64,000 nucleotides of DNA from Hyphomicrobiales bacterium. Lineage in GTDB: Bacteria > Pseudomonadota > Alphaproteobacteria > Rhizobiales > JACESI01. Location of the stretch: assembly GCA_039989895.1 (NCBI GenBank), contig JBDXGY010000002.1, positions 268,501-332,500 of the forward strand, given 5' to 3'. The position numbers were made by a program, and so were the translations under genes. Below the pieces are notes generated by a model. It was not told where the DNA came from. It did no database searches and saw only the letters and a list, made by a program, of their open reading frames with translations. This document shows, piece by piece, positions 37,105 to 46,590 of the stretch (the first letter of the stretch is position 1; each line of letters begins with the position of its first letter).

Positions 37105-38958
37105 GTGACTGAATTTTACCTCAATATTGCTGCTGCTACAAAAGCCCCAACACAAGGAGCTGGTACTTTGGATGCCCTTGGGGATCTGCCGGAATGGAAC
37201 TTAAGCGATCTTTATGATTCAATCGGTTCTGATACGATTTTACGCGATCTCGAAGGGGTAACAGCGGGGGCTGAGAGTTTTGCGAATAGTTATCGCGGGG
37301 CGCTTTCTGGTCTTGCAAAAAATGACCCGGATGGGCTTTTAACAGCTGTGCGCAGTTTTGAGGAAATACAAGATAAGCTCGGGCGCATTGGTTCTTTCGC
37401 CGGTCTTTCATATGCGAGTAATACGACCGATCCAGAAATTGCTAAGTTTTACGGCGACATGAATGAAAAGCTTACGGCTATCAGCTCTAATCTTTTATTC
37501 TTTGGTCTTGAACTCAACATCATTGATGATGAGCTTATTGAGGCGGCGCTCACTCATTCGGGTCTTGCGCATTACCGGCCTTGGTTTGAAGACTTGAGAC
37601 TTGATAAGCCTTATCAATTGAGTGAGAAAATTGAAGAGTTATTTCATGAGAAATCAATAACAGGGCGCGGTGCTTTTAATCGACTGTTTGATGAGACAAT
37701 GGCCGGTCTTCGCTTTGATGTTGATGGTGAAGAACTGGCGCTTGAGCAAACGTTGAACAAATTGGTCAGCCCTGATGGGGAGATCCGTAAAAAAGCGGCT
37801 GATGCATTGGGTAAGGTATTTAAAGCGAATATTCGGCTTTTCACCTTAATTACAAATACGCTTTCTAAAGATAAGGAAATTTCTGATCGCTGGCGTGGTT
37901 TTGAAGATGTTGCGGACAGTCGGCATCTTGCAAACCGTGTGGAGCGCGATGTGGTGGATGCATTAGAAAAGGCAGTTTCAGACGCCTATCCGCGCTTGTC
38001 GCACCGCTATTATGCGATGAAAGCCAAATGGTTAGGGATGGAAAAACTCAATCACTGGGACCGCAATGCGCCTTTGCCGCGTGAAGACCATTCTGTAATT
38101 TCATGGGATGAGGCGCGCGATACGGTGCTTTCAGCTTACGGCGGTTTTTCCCATGAAATGCGCGATATTGCGAAAGATTTTTTTGATAAAGGCTGGATTG
38201 ATGCACCCGTGCGTGAAGGCAAGGCGCCTGGCGCCTTTTCACACCCGACCGTGCCGAGCGCTCATCCTTATGTATTGATGAATTATCAAGGCAAAACCCG
38301 CGATGTGATGACCTTGGCACATGAACTTGGCCATGGGGTGCATCAGGTGCTAGCCGGCCCTCAAGGGGCGCTCATGGCACCGACACCGCTGACCTTGGCG
38401 GAGACGGCCAGTGTGTTTGGTGAAATGTTGACTTTCCGCGCGCTGCTTGCACAAAAAGAAAATGCAGCTGAGCGTAAAATCATGCTCGCCTCCAAAGTCG
38501 AGGATATGCTCAATACGGTGGTGCGGCAAATTGCGTTTTATACGTTTGAGCGCCGTATTCACACAGCGCGACGAGAGGGGGAGCTGACCTCTGATCAGAT
38601 CAATGAAATATGGATGGGCGTGCAGAGAGAAAGTCTAGGGGACGCTGTTAAATTTGGCGAAGGATATGAGACCTTTTGGACCTATATCCCGCATTTCATT
38701 CATTCGCCCTTTTATGTTTACGCTTATGCGTTTGGCGACTGTCTCGTGAATTCGCTCTATGCGGTTTATGAAGATGCTGAAGAAGGGTTCCAAGAGAAAT
38801 ATTTTGAGCTTTTGAAAGCTGGCGGCACAAAGCATCATTCACAGCTTCTTGCACCCTTTGGTCTTGATGCGAGCGATCCTGCTTTTTGGCAAAAAGGGTT
38901 GTCTTTACTTGAAGGGTTTATTGATGAGTTGGAAGCACTTGATGCGGCGTCTACATGA
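37105..38958 (+). CDS. pepF: M3 family oligoendopeptidase
   Basis: A cytosolic zinc peptidase of about 617 residues that degrades short peptides. The zinc site is HELGHGVHQ with a downstream Glu in LAETASVFGEML, as in PepF/thimet families; PHFIHSPFYVYAYAFGD is the substrate-side motif. GTG at 37105 is preferred since GGAG lies 7 bp upstream; ATG at 37099 would overlap the ribosome site spacing. It starts a run of three same-strand genes (ABC1 kinase 35 bp downstream, then a small oxidase subunit). Confidence 0.93.
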   Translation: MTEFYLNIAAATKAPTQGAGTLDALGDLPEWNLSDLYDSIGSDTILRDLEGVTAGAESFANSYRGALSGLAKNDPDGLLTAVRSFEEIQDKLGRIGSFAGLSYASNTTDPEIAKFYGDMNEKLTAISSNLLFFGLELNIIDDELIEAALTHSGLAHYRPWFEDLRLDKPYQLSEKIEELFHEKSITGRGAFNRLFDETMAGLRFDVDGEELALEQTLNKLVSPDGEIRKKAADALGKVFKANIRLFTLITNTLSKDKEISDRWRGFEDVADSRHLANRVERDVVDALEKAVSDAYPRLSHRYYAMKAKWLGMEKLNHWDRNAPLPREDHSVISWDEARDTVLSAYGGFSHEMRDIAKDFFDKGWIDAPVREGKAPGAFSHPTVPSAHPYVLMNYQGKTRDVMTLAHELGHGVHQVLAGPQGALMAPTPLTLAETASVFGEMLTFRALLAQKENAAERKIMLASKVEDMLNTVVRQIAFYTFERRIHTARREGELTSDQINEIWMGVQRESLGDAVKFGEGYETFWTYIPHFIHSPFYVYAYAFGDCLVNSLYAVYEDAEEGFQEKYFELLKAGGTKHHSQLLAPFGLDASDPAFWQKGLSLLEGFIDELEALDAAST

Positions 38959-38993
38959 TCGAAATCTTCTCTTGTTATCAGTAAGGCCAATTT

Positions 38994-40358
38994 ATGGTGG
39001 AAGATGATTATTCACGCGAAGACAATCGTTTAGGGGGACGACTTTCGCGCTATGCGAAGGTGGGAACGGGCGTTGGTGGCATTGCCATAAAAATGGCGGG
39101 CAATCGCCTTTTTGGTGGTGATTTAGATAAAGATAAAAACGCAGCCGAGCTTGCGGTTGCGCTTGGTAACCTTAAAGGCCCGATCATGAAAATCGCGCAG
39201 CTGGTGGCGACAATACCGGAAGCTGTGCCTGCAGAATATGCGGCCGAATTATCTCAGTTACAGTCAGATGCGCCGCCCATGGGGCGGGTGTTTGTCAAGC
39301 GTCGAATGCGCTCGGAGATGGGCCCCAATTGGCAAAGCCGCTTTTCGTCCTTTGATAAAGAGCCAGCCGCCGCCGCATCATTAGGTCAGGTGCATCAAGC
39401 GATCAGTCTTGAGGGTGAAAAGCTTGCTTGCAAGTTACAGTATCCTGATATGTCGAGTGCTGTGGAGGCTGATCTTGGCCAACTGCAATTGATTCTTTCG
39501 CTTTATCGGCGCATGGAAAAAGCCATTGATACGCGTGAAATAGCCAAGGAAATTGGTGCGCGTGTGCGCGAAGAGCTGGAATATTTTCGTGAAGGTAAGC
39601 ACATGCGGCTTTATGGCAATATCCTGGGCGATGAGCCTTTGGTGCGTGTGCCTCAATATTATGCCGATTTATCAACTGACCGTCTTTTGACGATGCAGTG
39701 GTTACAAGGTCACAAAATGTTGGAATATAAAGAGCATAGTGAAAGTGATCGCAATCGGCTTTGTGAAGCGATGTTCAAGGCGTGGTGGCATCCGTTTTGT
39801 CAGGTCGGCATCATTCATGGTGACCCGCATCTTGGAAATTATACAGTTTTTGAGAAAGATGGTCAGCCAGGCGGTATTAATCTTCTGGATTATGGTTGTA
39901 TTCGTATTTTTCCACCAAGTTTTGCTCAAGGTGTTATCGACCTGTATCATGGTTTGCGCACTGATGATCGAGCAAGGGTTGTTCATGCTTTTGAGACATG
40001 GGGCTTCAAAGGTCTGACCAAGGAGCTGGTTGACATTATGAGCGTATGGGCGAAGTTTATCTACGGGCCAATGCTGGAAGACAGAGTGCGCGAAATCGCC
40101 GATGGTGTGAAACCGGGTGAATATGGACGCAAGCAGGCTTTCACTGTTCACAAAGCCCTTCGTGAAAATGGTCCTGTAACTATCCCGCAAGAATTTGTCT
40201 TTATGGATCGCGCTGCCATTGGGCTTGGCAGTGTGTTTTTACATATGCGGGCGAAGTTGAATTTTTATCAACTTTTCAATGAACAGATTGAAAATTTTGA
40301 TATTGATGGTTTGACAAAACGCCAAGTGCGGGCGTTGGATGAGGTGGCGCTTGTGTGA
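38994..40358 (+). CDS. ABC1/UbiB-type atypical kinase
   Basis: A 454-residue member of the AarF/ABC1/UbiB family, atypical ATPases linked to ubiquinone and isoprenoid lipid handling. The lineage-defining KxGQ-like region reads LKGPIMKIAQL, the Ala-rich nucleotide loop is AAAASLGQVHQA, the catalytic loop is HGDPHLGNY and the metal-binding DFG equivalent is LLDYGCIRIF. No C-terminal membrane helices are apparent. It is 35 bp behind pepF and probably in the same operon. Its role in quinone metabolism is inferred from the family. Confidence 0.9.
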   Translation: MVEDDYSREDNRLGGRLSRYAKVGTGVGGIAIKMAGNRLFGGDLDKDKNAAELAVALGNLKGPIMKIAQLVATIPEAVPAEYAAELSQLQSDAPPMGRVFVKRRMRSEMGPNWQSRFSSFDKEPAAAASLGQVHQAISLEGEKLACKLQYPDMSSAVEADLGQLQLILSLYRRMEKAIDTREIAKEIGARVREELEYFREGKHMRLYGNILGDEPLVRVPQYYADLSTDRLLTMQWLQGHKMLEYKEHSESDRNRLCEAMFKAWWHPFCQVGIIHGDPHLGNYTVFEKDGQPGGINLLDYGCIRIFPPSFAQGVIDLYHGLRTDDRARVVHAFETWGFKGLTKELVDIMSVWAKFIYGPMLEDRVREIADGVKPGEYGRKQAFTVHKALRENGPVTIPQEFVFMDRAAIGLGSVFLHMRAKLNFYQLFNEQIENFDIDGLTKRQVRALDEVALV

Positions 40359-40468
40359 ACTGTCTCTTTCTTTAGAGTAGGCAATAGGCAGAGCATAAAA
40401 TTTACTTGCTTGCGCTTGTCGTGGGCATTGGGTATAGCCAGATTAAGATAGGAATAAGGGATAAAGTT

Positions 40469-40600
40469 ATGGCTGGAAAAAAATCTGCAATGAATTATCA
40501 GGAGCATGAAAAGACATATAATCTTTTTCTTGCGATGAGTAAGTACGGCACAGTTGCTGTTATTGTGATTTTAGTACTTATGGCCATCTTTTTGCTCTAG
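40469..40600 (+). CDS. aa3-type cytochrome c oxidase subunit IV-like small protein
   Basis: A 43-residue protein with a short hydrophilic N-terminus (NYQEHEKTYNLFLAMSK) and one membrane helix (YGTVAVIVILVLMAIFLL). This is the layout of the bacterial aa3-type oxidase subunit IV (COX4_pro_2), a tiny peripheral subunit common in alphaproteobacteria, usually encoded away from the catalytic genes. ATG at 40469 has AAGGG 8 bp upstream; earlier in-frame starts lack this. It follows the ABC1 kinase by 110 bp. Confidence 0.8.
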   Translation: MAGKKSAMNYQEHEKTYNLFLAMSKYGTVAVIVILVLMAIFLL

Positions 40601-40622
40601 CCAATGTCAGGTTGATTTATTT

Positions 40623-41483
40623 TCAATCTGGAGATGGTTTGGTAGTTTTGCCTTTATTCGCTTCGAGCCGAGCTAGGCCTTGTAATGCTGGGGCATGATT
40701 GGGTTGCAACTTCAGGGCATTTCGATAAGCACGATTTGCCTTCTTTATATTTCCGACTTTCTCGTTAGCAAAACCGTTGTTGGTCCAGGCTCTGAAAGAT
40801 TGACTGTCACGGCGCAATGATTCATTAAAATCAACCAAAGCAGATTTTGTATTACCTATTGCTAGGTAGCTTGCCCCGCGACCATTCCATGGCGCAGCTT
40901 CGCGCGGTGCCAGTGAAATGGCTGTTGTGAAATCTTCTATGGCTTCGCTGTTACGATTATTTATTTGATATAAAAGCCCGCGATTATGAAATGCGCGTGG
41001 GTCGGTGGTGCCGAGAGTAATTGCTTTGTTGTAGTTTTCTAGTGCCTTTGGTGAGTTGCCTTTTTCTCTATAAATGTTGCCAAGACCAATATAAGCAGCA
41101 TCATATTGACTATTTATTTGTAGTGCTTTCGAGTAATCGGCAATGGCTTCTTCAGTATTTCCCGAGGCTTTTTGTATAACTGCGCGATTGCCATAAGCTT
41201 GATAAAAGTTAGAATCAATGGCGATTGCTTTATTGAAATCTGCAAGAGCCAGTCGGGGTTGTCCGGCTGTGCCGTAGGCTGAGCCGCGCGTGTTATAAGC
41301 GGCAGCATCCTGAGGATTTTCTTTGATCACCTTTGTGAGCGAGGCAATGTTGCCTTTTGAAGCGGCTGTAGGGTCAACGGCTTCTAGGTCCACAAATGAG
41401 TTCGCGCCTGCGCATGCAGAAAGCGCCGCGGCACAAAGCCATACAAGTCCGATTTTTTTAATTTGTTTAATGAGTGATGCCAT
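40623..41483 (-). CDS. TPR-repeat lipoprotein
   Basis: A protein of about 286 residues with a lipoprotein signal ending in LSAC (Cys24 as the lipidation site), followed by six or more TPR repeats across residues about 60-270 (patterns such as AAAYNTRGSAYGTAGQPRLA). It resembles NlpI-like lipoproteins that act as adaptors for envelope proteases or peptidoglycan hydrolases; this role is inference. ATG at 41483, with AAGG 8 bp upstream, is preferred over the start 13 codons earlier because it places the signal peptide at the N-terminus. Confidence 0.87.
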   Translation of the reverse strand: MASLIKQIKKIGLVWLCAAALSACAGANSFVDLEAVDPTAASKGNIASLTKVIKENPQDAAAYNTRGSAYGTAGQPRLALADFNKAIAIDSNFYQAYGNRAVIQKASGNTEEAIADYSKALQINSQYDAAYIGLGNIYREKGNSPKALENYNKAITLGTTDPRAFHNRGLLYQINNRNSEAIEDFTTAISLAPREAAPWNGRGASYLAIGNTKSALVDFNESLRRDSQSFRAWTNNGFANEKVGNIKKANRAYRNALKLQPNHAPALQGLARLEANKGKTTKPSPD

Positions 41484-41581
41484 TGTTTTGACCTTGCCTG
41501 TATCTTCAGAGCTGCTTTTCAAACAGGTACGCGCACAATAGGTTTATGTAATAGATTTAATTATGGCGAAAGTACAAGATT

Positions 41582-41628
41582 AAAAAAAGGCTAAGATGCG
41601 ACTGTTAAGTAACACATTCTCAGCCTTA
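41582..41628 (-). terminator. Intrinsic terminator after rpsU
   Basis: On the minus strand AAGGCTGAGA pairs with TCTTAGCCTT (10 bp, one G-U), with a long loop, followed by seven T. It lies 42 bp beyond the rpsU stop. Confidence 0.8.
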
Positions 41629-41670
41629 ATGGGATTTTGAATATCAAAGTTGGAACAAGCCAACTGATAA

Positions 41671-41901
41671 TTATCGACGCGGCGGCGCTTTGCTCGGCAA
41701 TACACCCTCACGCTGCAATTTTTTGCGCGCAAGTTTGCGAGATCTGCGAATCGCTTCAGCTTTTTCACGAGCCCTCTTTTCAGAAGGTTTCTCGTAAAAA
41801 TTACGAAGTTTCATTTCGCGGAAGATGCCTTCGCGCTGCATCTTTTTCTTCAGCGCTCGGAGCGCTTGATCGACGTTATTATCGCGGACCAGTACTTGCA
41901 C
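41671..41901 (-). CDS. rpsU: 30S ribosomal protein S21
   Basis: A 76-residue basic protein starting [20 protein letters not shown] in a GTG-initiated frame (AGGA 8 bp upstream) with the S21 pattern [20 protein letters not shown] and a long Arg/Lys-rich tail. S21 helps 16S rRNA engage the mRNA ribosome site. It is monocistronic, ending at the T-run terminator at 41582-41628. Confidence 0.96.
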   Translation of the reverse strand: MQVLVRDNNVDQALRALKKKMQREGIFREMKLRNFYEKPSEKRAREKAEAIRRSRKLARKKLQREGVLPSKAPPRR

Positions 41902-42090
41902 GCTTTATATCCTAACTTGTGTTGTTTTAATTGCTGGAGTGCAAACATAAAAGGCTTCATAGCCCTATTGCACTATAAAGTATGCGCTAGGTAACAGATA
42001 GAGTTCTGTTTGTCTATGATGATTTATGTTCTGAATGCGAAAAATTAAATAGGCATAAATTGTAGCGCTAAAGAACGCTTTTAAGAGTTT

Positions 42091-43188
42091 TTACAATTCA
42101 TTGCGCGCAGTTAATGTGTTGACATGACCCATTTTTCGGCCCTTGCGGGCGTCATGCTTTGCATAATCGTGAAAATGAGCATTTTTAGCAGCTGCATAAT
42201 CGGGCCATTCGTTGATATTGTCGCCGATCAAGTTGGTCATAATGACATTTGAGTGTCGGTCTGTTGGTTGTAATGGCCAGCCGCAAATGGCTCTGACATG
42301 TAATTCAAACTGAGAATAGGCACAGGCGTCCATCGTCCAGTGACCGGAATTATGGACCCTTGGGGCTATTTCATTGACGATAAGTTGGGTTTCCCCATCT
42401 TCTTCGAGAATAAAAAATTCCACACCCATGGCGCCAATATAATCAAGAGCGCTCAAAATTTTCTCTGCTATTTGTCCCGCTTGTGTGTTGGTGTTGACAG
42501 GAATGCTCGCAGGGACGGTTGAGGTTTTTAGGATGTGATTTTCGTGGACATTTTCGGCAACATCAAAGCTGCATGTTGCCCCATCAATACCACGCACGCC
42601 AATGACGGAGACTTCTTTGCTAAAGCCGATTAATTCTTCAAGGATGAGGGGGACATTGCCGAGTTGGTCTATTGCGTCACTAGCATTGATAGGGTTATCG
42701 GCGCGAAGCATAATTTGCCCTTTGCCATCATAACCAAACCTACGGGTTTTCAAGACGCCATTGCCGCCGAATGCTTGAAGAGCTGTTTCAAGGTCGCCCG
42801 CGTTATCAACAGGCGCGAACCGCGCAACACGCGCGCCGCAGCTTTGTATGAATTTCTTCTCACTCAACCGGTCTTGCGAGACTTGTAATGCATTAGGATT
42901 TGGTCGTACTGGGCAAAACTGCGATAGAAACTCAACGGTCTCTATGGGGATGTTTTCAAATTCATAGGTGATGACATCAACGCCTTTTGCAAATTCTGCA
43001 AGGGCTGCCCTGTCTTCATATTTTGCTGTCATGCCTTCGACGCAGACATCAAAAGCCGGTCCTGTCGTTGGGCAATAGACATGGCAACGAAACCCAAGCG
43101 GGCTTGCTGCAAGAGCGAGCATACGACCCAATTGTCCGCTGCCCAAAATGCCGATTGTTGATCCTAGTTTTAATTGCGTATCGCTCAT
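42091..43188 (-). CDS. purK: 5-(carboxyamino)imidazole ribonucleotide synthase
   Basis: An ATP-grasp enzyme of 365 residues that carboxylates AIR to N5-CAIR with ATP and bicarbonate in purine synthesis. The N-terminal GILGSGQLGRMLALAA, the phosphate-binding region KTRRFGYDGKGQ, EVSVIGVRG, and EIAPRVHNSGHWTMDA are diagnostic. It follows purE with a 3-bp gap, so the two are translated from one message. Confidence 0.97.
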   Translation of the reverse strand: MSDTQLKLGSTIGILGSGQLGRMLALAASPLGFRCHVYCPTTGPAFDVCVEGMTAKYEDRAALAEFAKGVDVITYEFENIPIETVEFLSQFCPVRPNPNALQVSQDRLSEKKFIQSCGARVARFAPVDNAGDLETALQAFGGNGVLKTRRFGYDGKGQIMLRADNPINASDAIDQLGNVPLILEELIGFSKEVSVIGVRGIDGATCSFDVAENVHENHILKTSTVPASIPVNTNTQAGQIAEKILSALDYIGAMGVEFFILEEDGETQLIVNEIAPRVHNSGHWTMDACAYSQFELHVRAICGWPLQPTDRHSNVIMTNLIGDNINEWPDYAAAKNAHFHDYAKHDARKGRKMGHVNTLTARNEL

Positions 43189-43191
43189 AGA

Positions 43192-43695
43192 TTACGCCTT
43201 ATCGTCATCAACAGGGATTTCAGCAACGCGGTCACTTTGTGCCGCACGCCACGCATCAAGCCGCGTTGCAAGGTCTTTGTCATGAAGGGCTAGAACGCTG
43301 GCGGCCAGAAGGGCGGCATTGATTGCTCCCGCTTTGCCAATAGCTAGGGTGCCGACAGGAACGCCTGCGGGCATTTGTACAATGGATAAAAGGCTATCTT
43401 TGCCTGAAAGCGCTTTTGATTGCACGGGAACGCCAAACACAGGCAAAGGTGTCATGGCTGCGCACATGCCGGGCAGATGGGCCGCGCCACCAGCACCGGC
43501 AATCACAACATGAAAGCCTGCATCTCTGGCGCCTTTTGAAAAATCGTAGAGTCTGTCTGGTGTGCGGTGGGCAGAAATAATTTTTGCCTCAAAGCCAATC
43601 TTCAGTTCATTAAGGATATCAGCTGCGTGATGCATCGTAGGCCAGTCTGATTGGCTGCCCATGATGATTGCTACTTTTGCTTCGTTATTTGCCAT
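43192..43695 (-). CDS. purE: N5-carboxyaminoimidazole ribonucleotide mutase
   Basis: Converts N5-CAIR to CAIR, the step after PurK. The 167-residue protein has the class I PurE motifs [37 protein letters not shown] and [22 protein letters not shown]. It is the first gene of the purEK pair. The ribosome site upstream of the ATG is weak. Confidence 0.97.
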   Translation of the reverse strand: MANNEAKVAIIMGSQSDWPTMHHAADILNELKIGFEAKIISAHRTPDRLYDFSKGARDAGFHVVIAGAGGAAHLPGMCAAMTPLPVFGVPVQSKALSGKDSLLSIVQMPAGVPVGTLAIGKAGAINAALLAASVLALHDKDLATRLDAWRAAQSDRVAEIPVDDDKA

Positions 43696-43757
43696 GGTCT
43701 GAACATTCCGCTCATTGTCAAATGAAAGGCGCGACTATAACGGTTGATGGTTCTCGT

Positions 43758-43964
43758 TCAAGCGCTGATATCCGGAAAAAGACTGTCTTCGAGCGCAGCG
43801 ATTTCATCTTTAAGGTGTAGTTTTTGTTTTTTCAGTCGCTGAACTCTTAAAGGATCAGACCGGCTTGCGCCTTCTAGCGCTTCAATCGCAGCGTCAAGAT
43901 CGCGGTGCTTCTGGCGCAGGTGACCGATCTGAATACGGGTAGCGAGCATTTCCTCTTCAGTCAT
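43758..43964 (-). CDS. DUF465 (YdcH-like) small coiled-coil protein
   Basis: A 68-residue helical hairpin protein with the DUF465 pattern HRDLDAAIEALE and LKKQKLHLKDEIAALE. Function unknown. It may be cotranscribed with purE, 62 bp downstream. A second, divergent DUF465 gene lies 281 bp away, with AT-rich spacer DNA between. Confidence 0.85.
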   Translation of the reverse strand: MTEEEMLATRIQIGHLRQKHRDLDAAIEALEGASRSDPLRVQRLKKQKLHLKDEIAALEDSLFPDISA

Positions 43965-44205
43965 TTTATTTATGCCTATCGTTTAAGTTTGCTCGAGGCA
44001 TGCTCATTGCCTGAAAAACGAATCAATTCAAGTCTTTCTTGCATCTAGTAAATTTTGCTGAGGATTACATAGCAAATTTGATGCTTGTTTTCATAAAAAC
44101 GTACTTATTGATTTTATTGATTATTTCTCACTTTTCCCCATTTTCGCCTGAATGTTGCTTATCATAATCGACGTTTAATAGTGTTTGTGTCACAATTTCT
44201 TCCGT

Positions 44206-44222
44206 GGACAAATCATTTGTCC
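44206..44222. promoter_or_regulatory. Perfect 8-bp inverted repeat upstream of second DUF465 gene
   Basis: GGACAAAT-C-ATTTGTCC, centred about 32 bp before the ATG at 44246. Size and symmetry fit a dimeric regulator site, or a small mRNA hairpin before the ribosome site. No regulator gene is adjacent. Confidence 0.5.
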
Positions 44223-44245
44223 CGCCAACTTTGAAAGGAGACAGT

Positions 44246-44425
44246 ATGTCGATGGAAGCCCATCTTGTCGAACTCAAAAGAAGGCATAGTGTTTTGGAAA
44301 AACAGATAGCTATTGTAACAGCACATCCTAGCGCCAACACACTAGAAGTAGCCGCGTTAAAGCGAAAAAAACTAACTTTAAAAGATCAAATTAAGCGTAT
44401 ATCAGCTAACCGCGTAGCGCATTAA
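44246..44425 (+). CDS. DUF465 (YdcH-like) small coiled-coil protein, second copy
   Basis: A 59-residue protein starting MSMEAHLVELKRRHSVLEK with the DUF465 helix-turn-helix-like coiled coil (VAALKRKKLTLKDQIKRI). AAAGGAG 5 bp before the ATG at 44246 decides the start; a GTG at 44204 is less likely. It is monocistronic, with an intrinsic terminator 66 bp after the stop. Function unknown. Confidence 0.87.
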   Translation: MSMEAHLVELKRRHSVLEKQIAIVTAHPSANTLEVAALKRKKLTLKDQIKRISANRVAH

Positions 44426-44490
44426 TTTTAATGATATTCATTCATGGATCATAATAATTAAATTATAACGACTTATTATTGAGTGAACTA

Positions 44491-44515
44491 ACCGCGCCCA
44501 TCAGCGCGGTTTTTT
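44491..44515 (+). terminator. Intrinsic terminator after DUF465 gene
   Basis: ACCGCGC / GCGCGGT, 7-bp GC-rich stem, 6-base loop, then TTTTTT. The 153 bp between this and the next gene contain no ORF I support. Confidence 0.9.
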
Positions 44516-44668
44516 ATGTGCTAATTACAGAATTTTCCATAGCAAGTAAGTCGTATTTGGATTTGTGCAAAACCAATTGCTGGAATTATATGTTTTGCGG
44601 ACCATCACAAAAGCTTATAACTATTCCTAATATGCCCTGCGAGGGGGGTTTGGGAGAGGAAGTTGAAG

Positions 44669-46561
44669 ATGACGAGCAGATATCCAGCAGTTTATGAAGC
44701 ATGGAAGCGGGCGCCAGAGGCGTTTTGGGCAGAAGCTGCAAAACAGGTCGAATGGTCGAAGCCTTATGAAAAAGTGTTTGACCCTGATTTAGGCCCTCAT
44801 GGACAGTGGTTCGTTGGTGGTGAATGTAATAATTGCCACAATGCTGTTGATCGTCAAATTGCAGAAGGTCGTGGCGACCAACTCGCTATTATTTATGATA
44901 GCCCGATCACCGATTCCCAAAAGAAATTTACCTATAATCAATTGCTCGAAGAAGTTTCGGCCATGGCTGCCGTGCTTGCAGATAACGGGGTTAAAAAAGG
45001 GGACCGTGTTATCATTTACATGCCGATGGTGCCTGAGGCTGCTTTTGCCATGTTGGCTTGTGCACGATTGGGGGCGGTCCACTCTGTTGTTTTTGGGGGG
45101 TTTGCATCCCGGGAACTGGCTATCCGTATCGACGATGCAAAACCTGATGTGATTATTTCAGCCTCTTGCGGCATAGAACCTGGTCGTGTTGTTTCATATA
45201 AGCCGCTGCTTGATGAAGCGATCGATCTTGCCGAGCATAAGGTGAAATGCTGCCTTATTCTGCAACGCGAACAATTAACCGCGCCGCTGACTGAGGGGCG
45301 TGATATTGATATGAAGACTGCAATGGACGATGCGCGTGGACGTGTGGTCGATTGTGTGCCGGTCAAATCAACTGATCCTCTCTATGTACTTTACACATCG
45401 GGTACTACGGGTGTGCCTAAGGGCGTTGTGCGCGATAATGGTGGCCATATGGTCTCGCTCTTATGGACCATGTCAGCGATTTATGACGTCAAGCCTGGTG
45501 AAGTTTATTGGGGCGCATCAGATGTGGGTTGGGTTGTGGGTCACGCCTATATTGTCTATGCGCCGCTCCTGCATGGTTGCACGACTATTTTGTTCGAAGG
45601 CAAACCGATTGGCACACCGGATGCTGGTGTTTTCTGGCGGGTAATTGAAGAACATAAAGTGGTGGCTCTGTTCACGGCACCGACAGCATTTCGTGCTATC
45701 AAAAAAGAAGACCCGAACGGAGAATTGATTAAAAAATACGACCTTTCGCATTTTCGCACGCTGTTTCTTGCGGGAGAGCGCGCCGATCCTGATACAATCA
45801 TCTGGGCGCAGGATCAACTTAAGGTTCCGGTGATTGACCATTGGTGGCAAACAGAAACGGGCTGGACGATTGCAGGCAATCCTGTGGGGCTTGGGCAGTT
45901 ACCGGTTGTCCTTGGGTCTCCAACGGTCACGATGCCCGGTTATGATTTGCAGGTGCTCGATGACGACGGTCATGAAGTCGAAGTTGGAACGCTTGGTAAT
46001 ATTGTTCTTAAACTGCCGCTTCCACCAGGTGCATTGCCGACGCTTTGGCAGAACGAAGAACGCTTTATGGAAAGTTATCTCACGCGGTTTCCAGGATATT
46101 ATAACACGGCGGATGCGGGGTATGTGGATGAAAACGGCTATGTTTACATCATGGCACGCACGGATGATATCATTAATGTTGCCGGTCACAGGCTATCTAC
46201 TGGCGGCATGGAGGAAATTGTTGCAAGCCATCCAGATGTTGCCGAATGCGCTGTTATAGGCATCGCGGACAAGCTGAAAGGGCAGGTGCCTGCTGGGTTA
46301 GTGGTTATCAATTCAGGGGTTAGCCGCCCATCAGAAGAGATTGAAAAAGAAGTCGTAACATTGGTACGCGAAAAAATTGGACCTGTGGCTGCTTTCAAGC
46401 AGGTTTGTACTGTGAAGCGATTGCCTAAAACTCGCTCGGGAAAAATATTGCGAGCAACTATCCGCTCAATTGCAGATGGTGAAGATTATAAAATGCCGGC
46501 AACTATTGACGATCCTGCTATACTGGATGAAATTGCTGATGCGCTTAAACGCACACAATAA
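44669..46561 (+). CDS. prpE: Propionyl-CoA synthetase (acyl-CoA synthetase)
   Basis: An AMP-forming acyl-CoA synthetase of 630 residues that activates a short-chain acid, most likely propionate, to its CoA ester. Motifs are YTSGTTGVPKG (P-loop), WWQTETGWTIAGNP, YNTADAGYVDENGYVYIMAR and the C-terminal catalytic Lys in KTRSGKILRATIR. The N-terminal GECNNCHNAVDR is typical of PrpE and AcsA. ATG at 44669 with GAGAGG upstream is preferred over TTG at 44663. An SDR gene follows after 29 bp. Acetate or other short acids are possible substrates. Confidence 0.9.
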   Translation: MTSRYPAVYEAWKRAPEAFWAEAAKQVEWSKPYEKVFDPDLGPHGQWFVGGECNNCHNAVDRQIAEGRGDQLAIIYDSPITDSQKKFTYNQLLEEVSAMAAVLADNGVKKGDRVIIYMPMVPEAAFAMLACARLGAVHSVVFGGFASRELAIRIDDAKPDVIISASCGIEPGRVVSYKPLLDEAIDLAEHKVKCCLILQREQLTAPLTEGRDIDMKTAMDDARGRVVDCVPVKSTDPLYVLYTSGTTGVPKGVVRDNGGHMVSLLWTMSAIYDVKPGEVYWGASDVGWVVGHAYIVYAPLLHGCTTILFEGKPIGTPDAGVFWRVIEEHKVVALFTAPTAFRAIKKEDPNGELIKKYDLSHFRTLFLAGERADPDTIIWAQDQLKVPVIDHWWQTETGWTIAGNPVGLGQLPVVLGSPTVTMPGYDLQVLDDDGHEVEVGTLGNIVLKLPLPPGALPTLWQNEERFMESYLTRFPGYYNTADAGYVDENGYVYIMARTDDIINVAGHRLSTGGMEEIVASHPDVAECAVIGIADKLKGQVPAGLVVINSGVSRPSEEIEKEVVTLVREKIGPVAAFKQVCTVKRLPKTRSGKILRATIRSIADGEDYKMPATIDDPAILDEIADALKRTQ

Positions 46562-46590
46562 GAAGGCGAACATTACAAGAAGGACTTGAA

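Noticed and set aside
44479..44697. 72-codon plus-strand frame
   Set aside because: It starts just before the DUF465 terminator hairpin and overlaps the prpE start, so it is not a gene.
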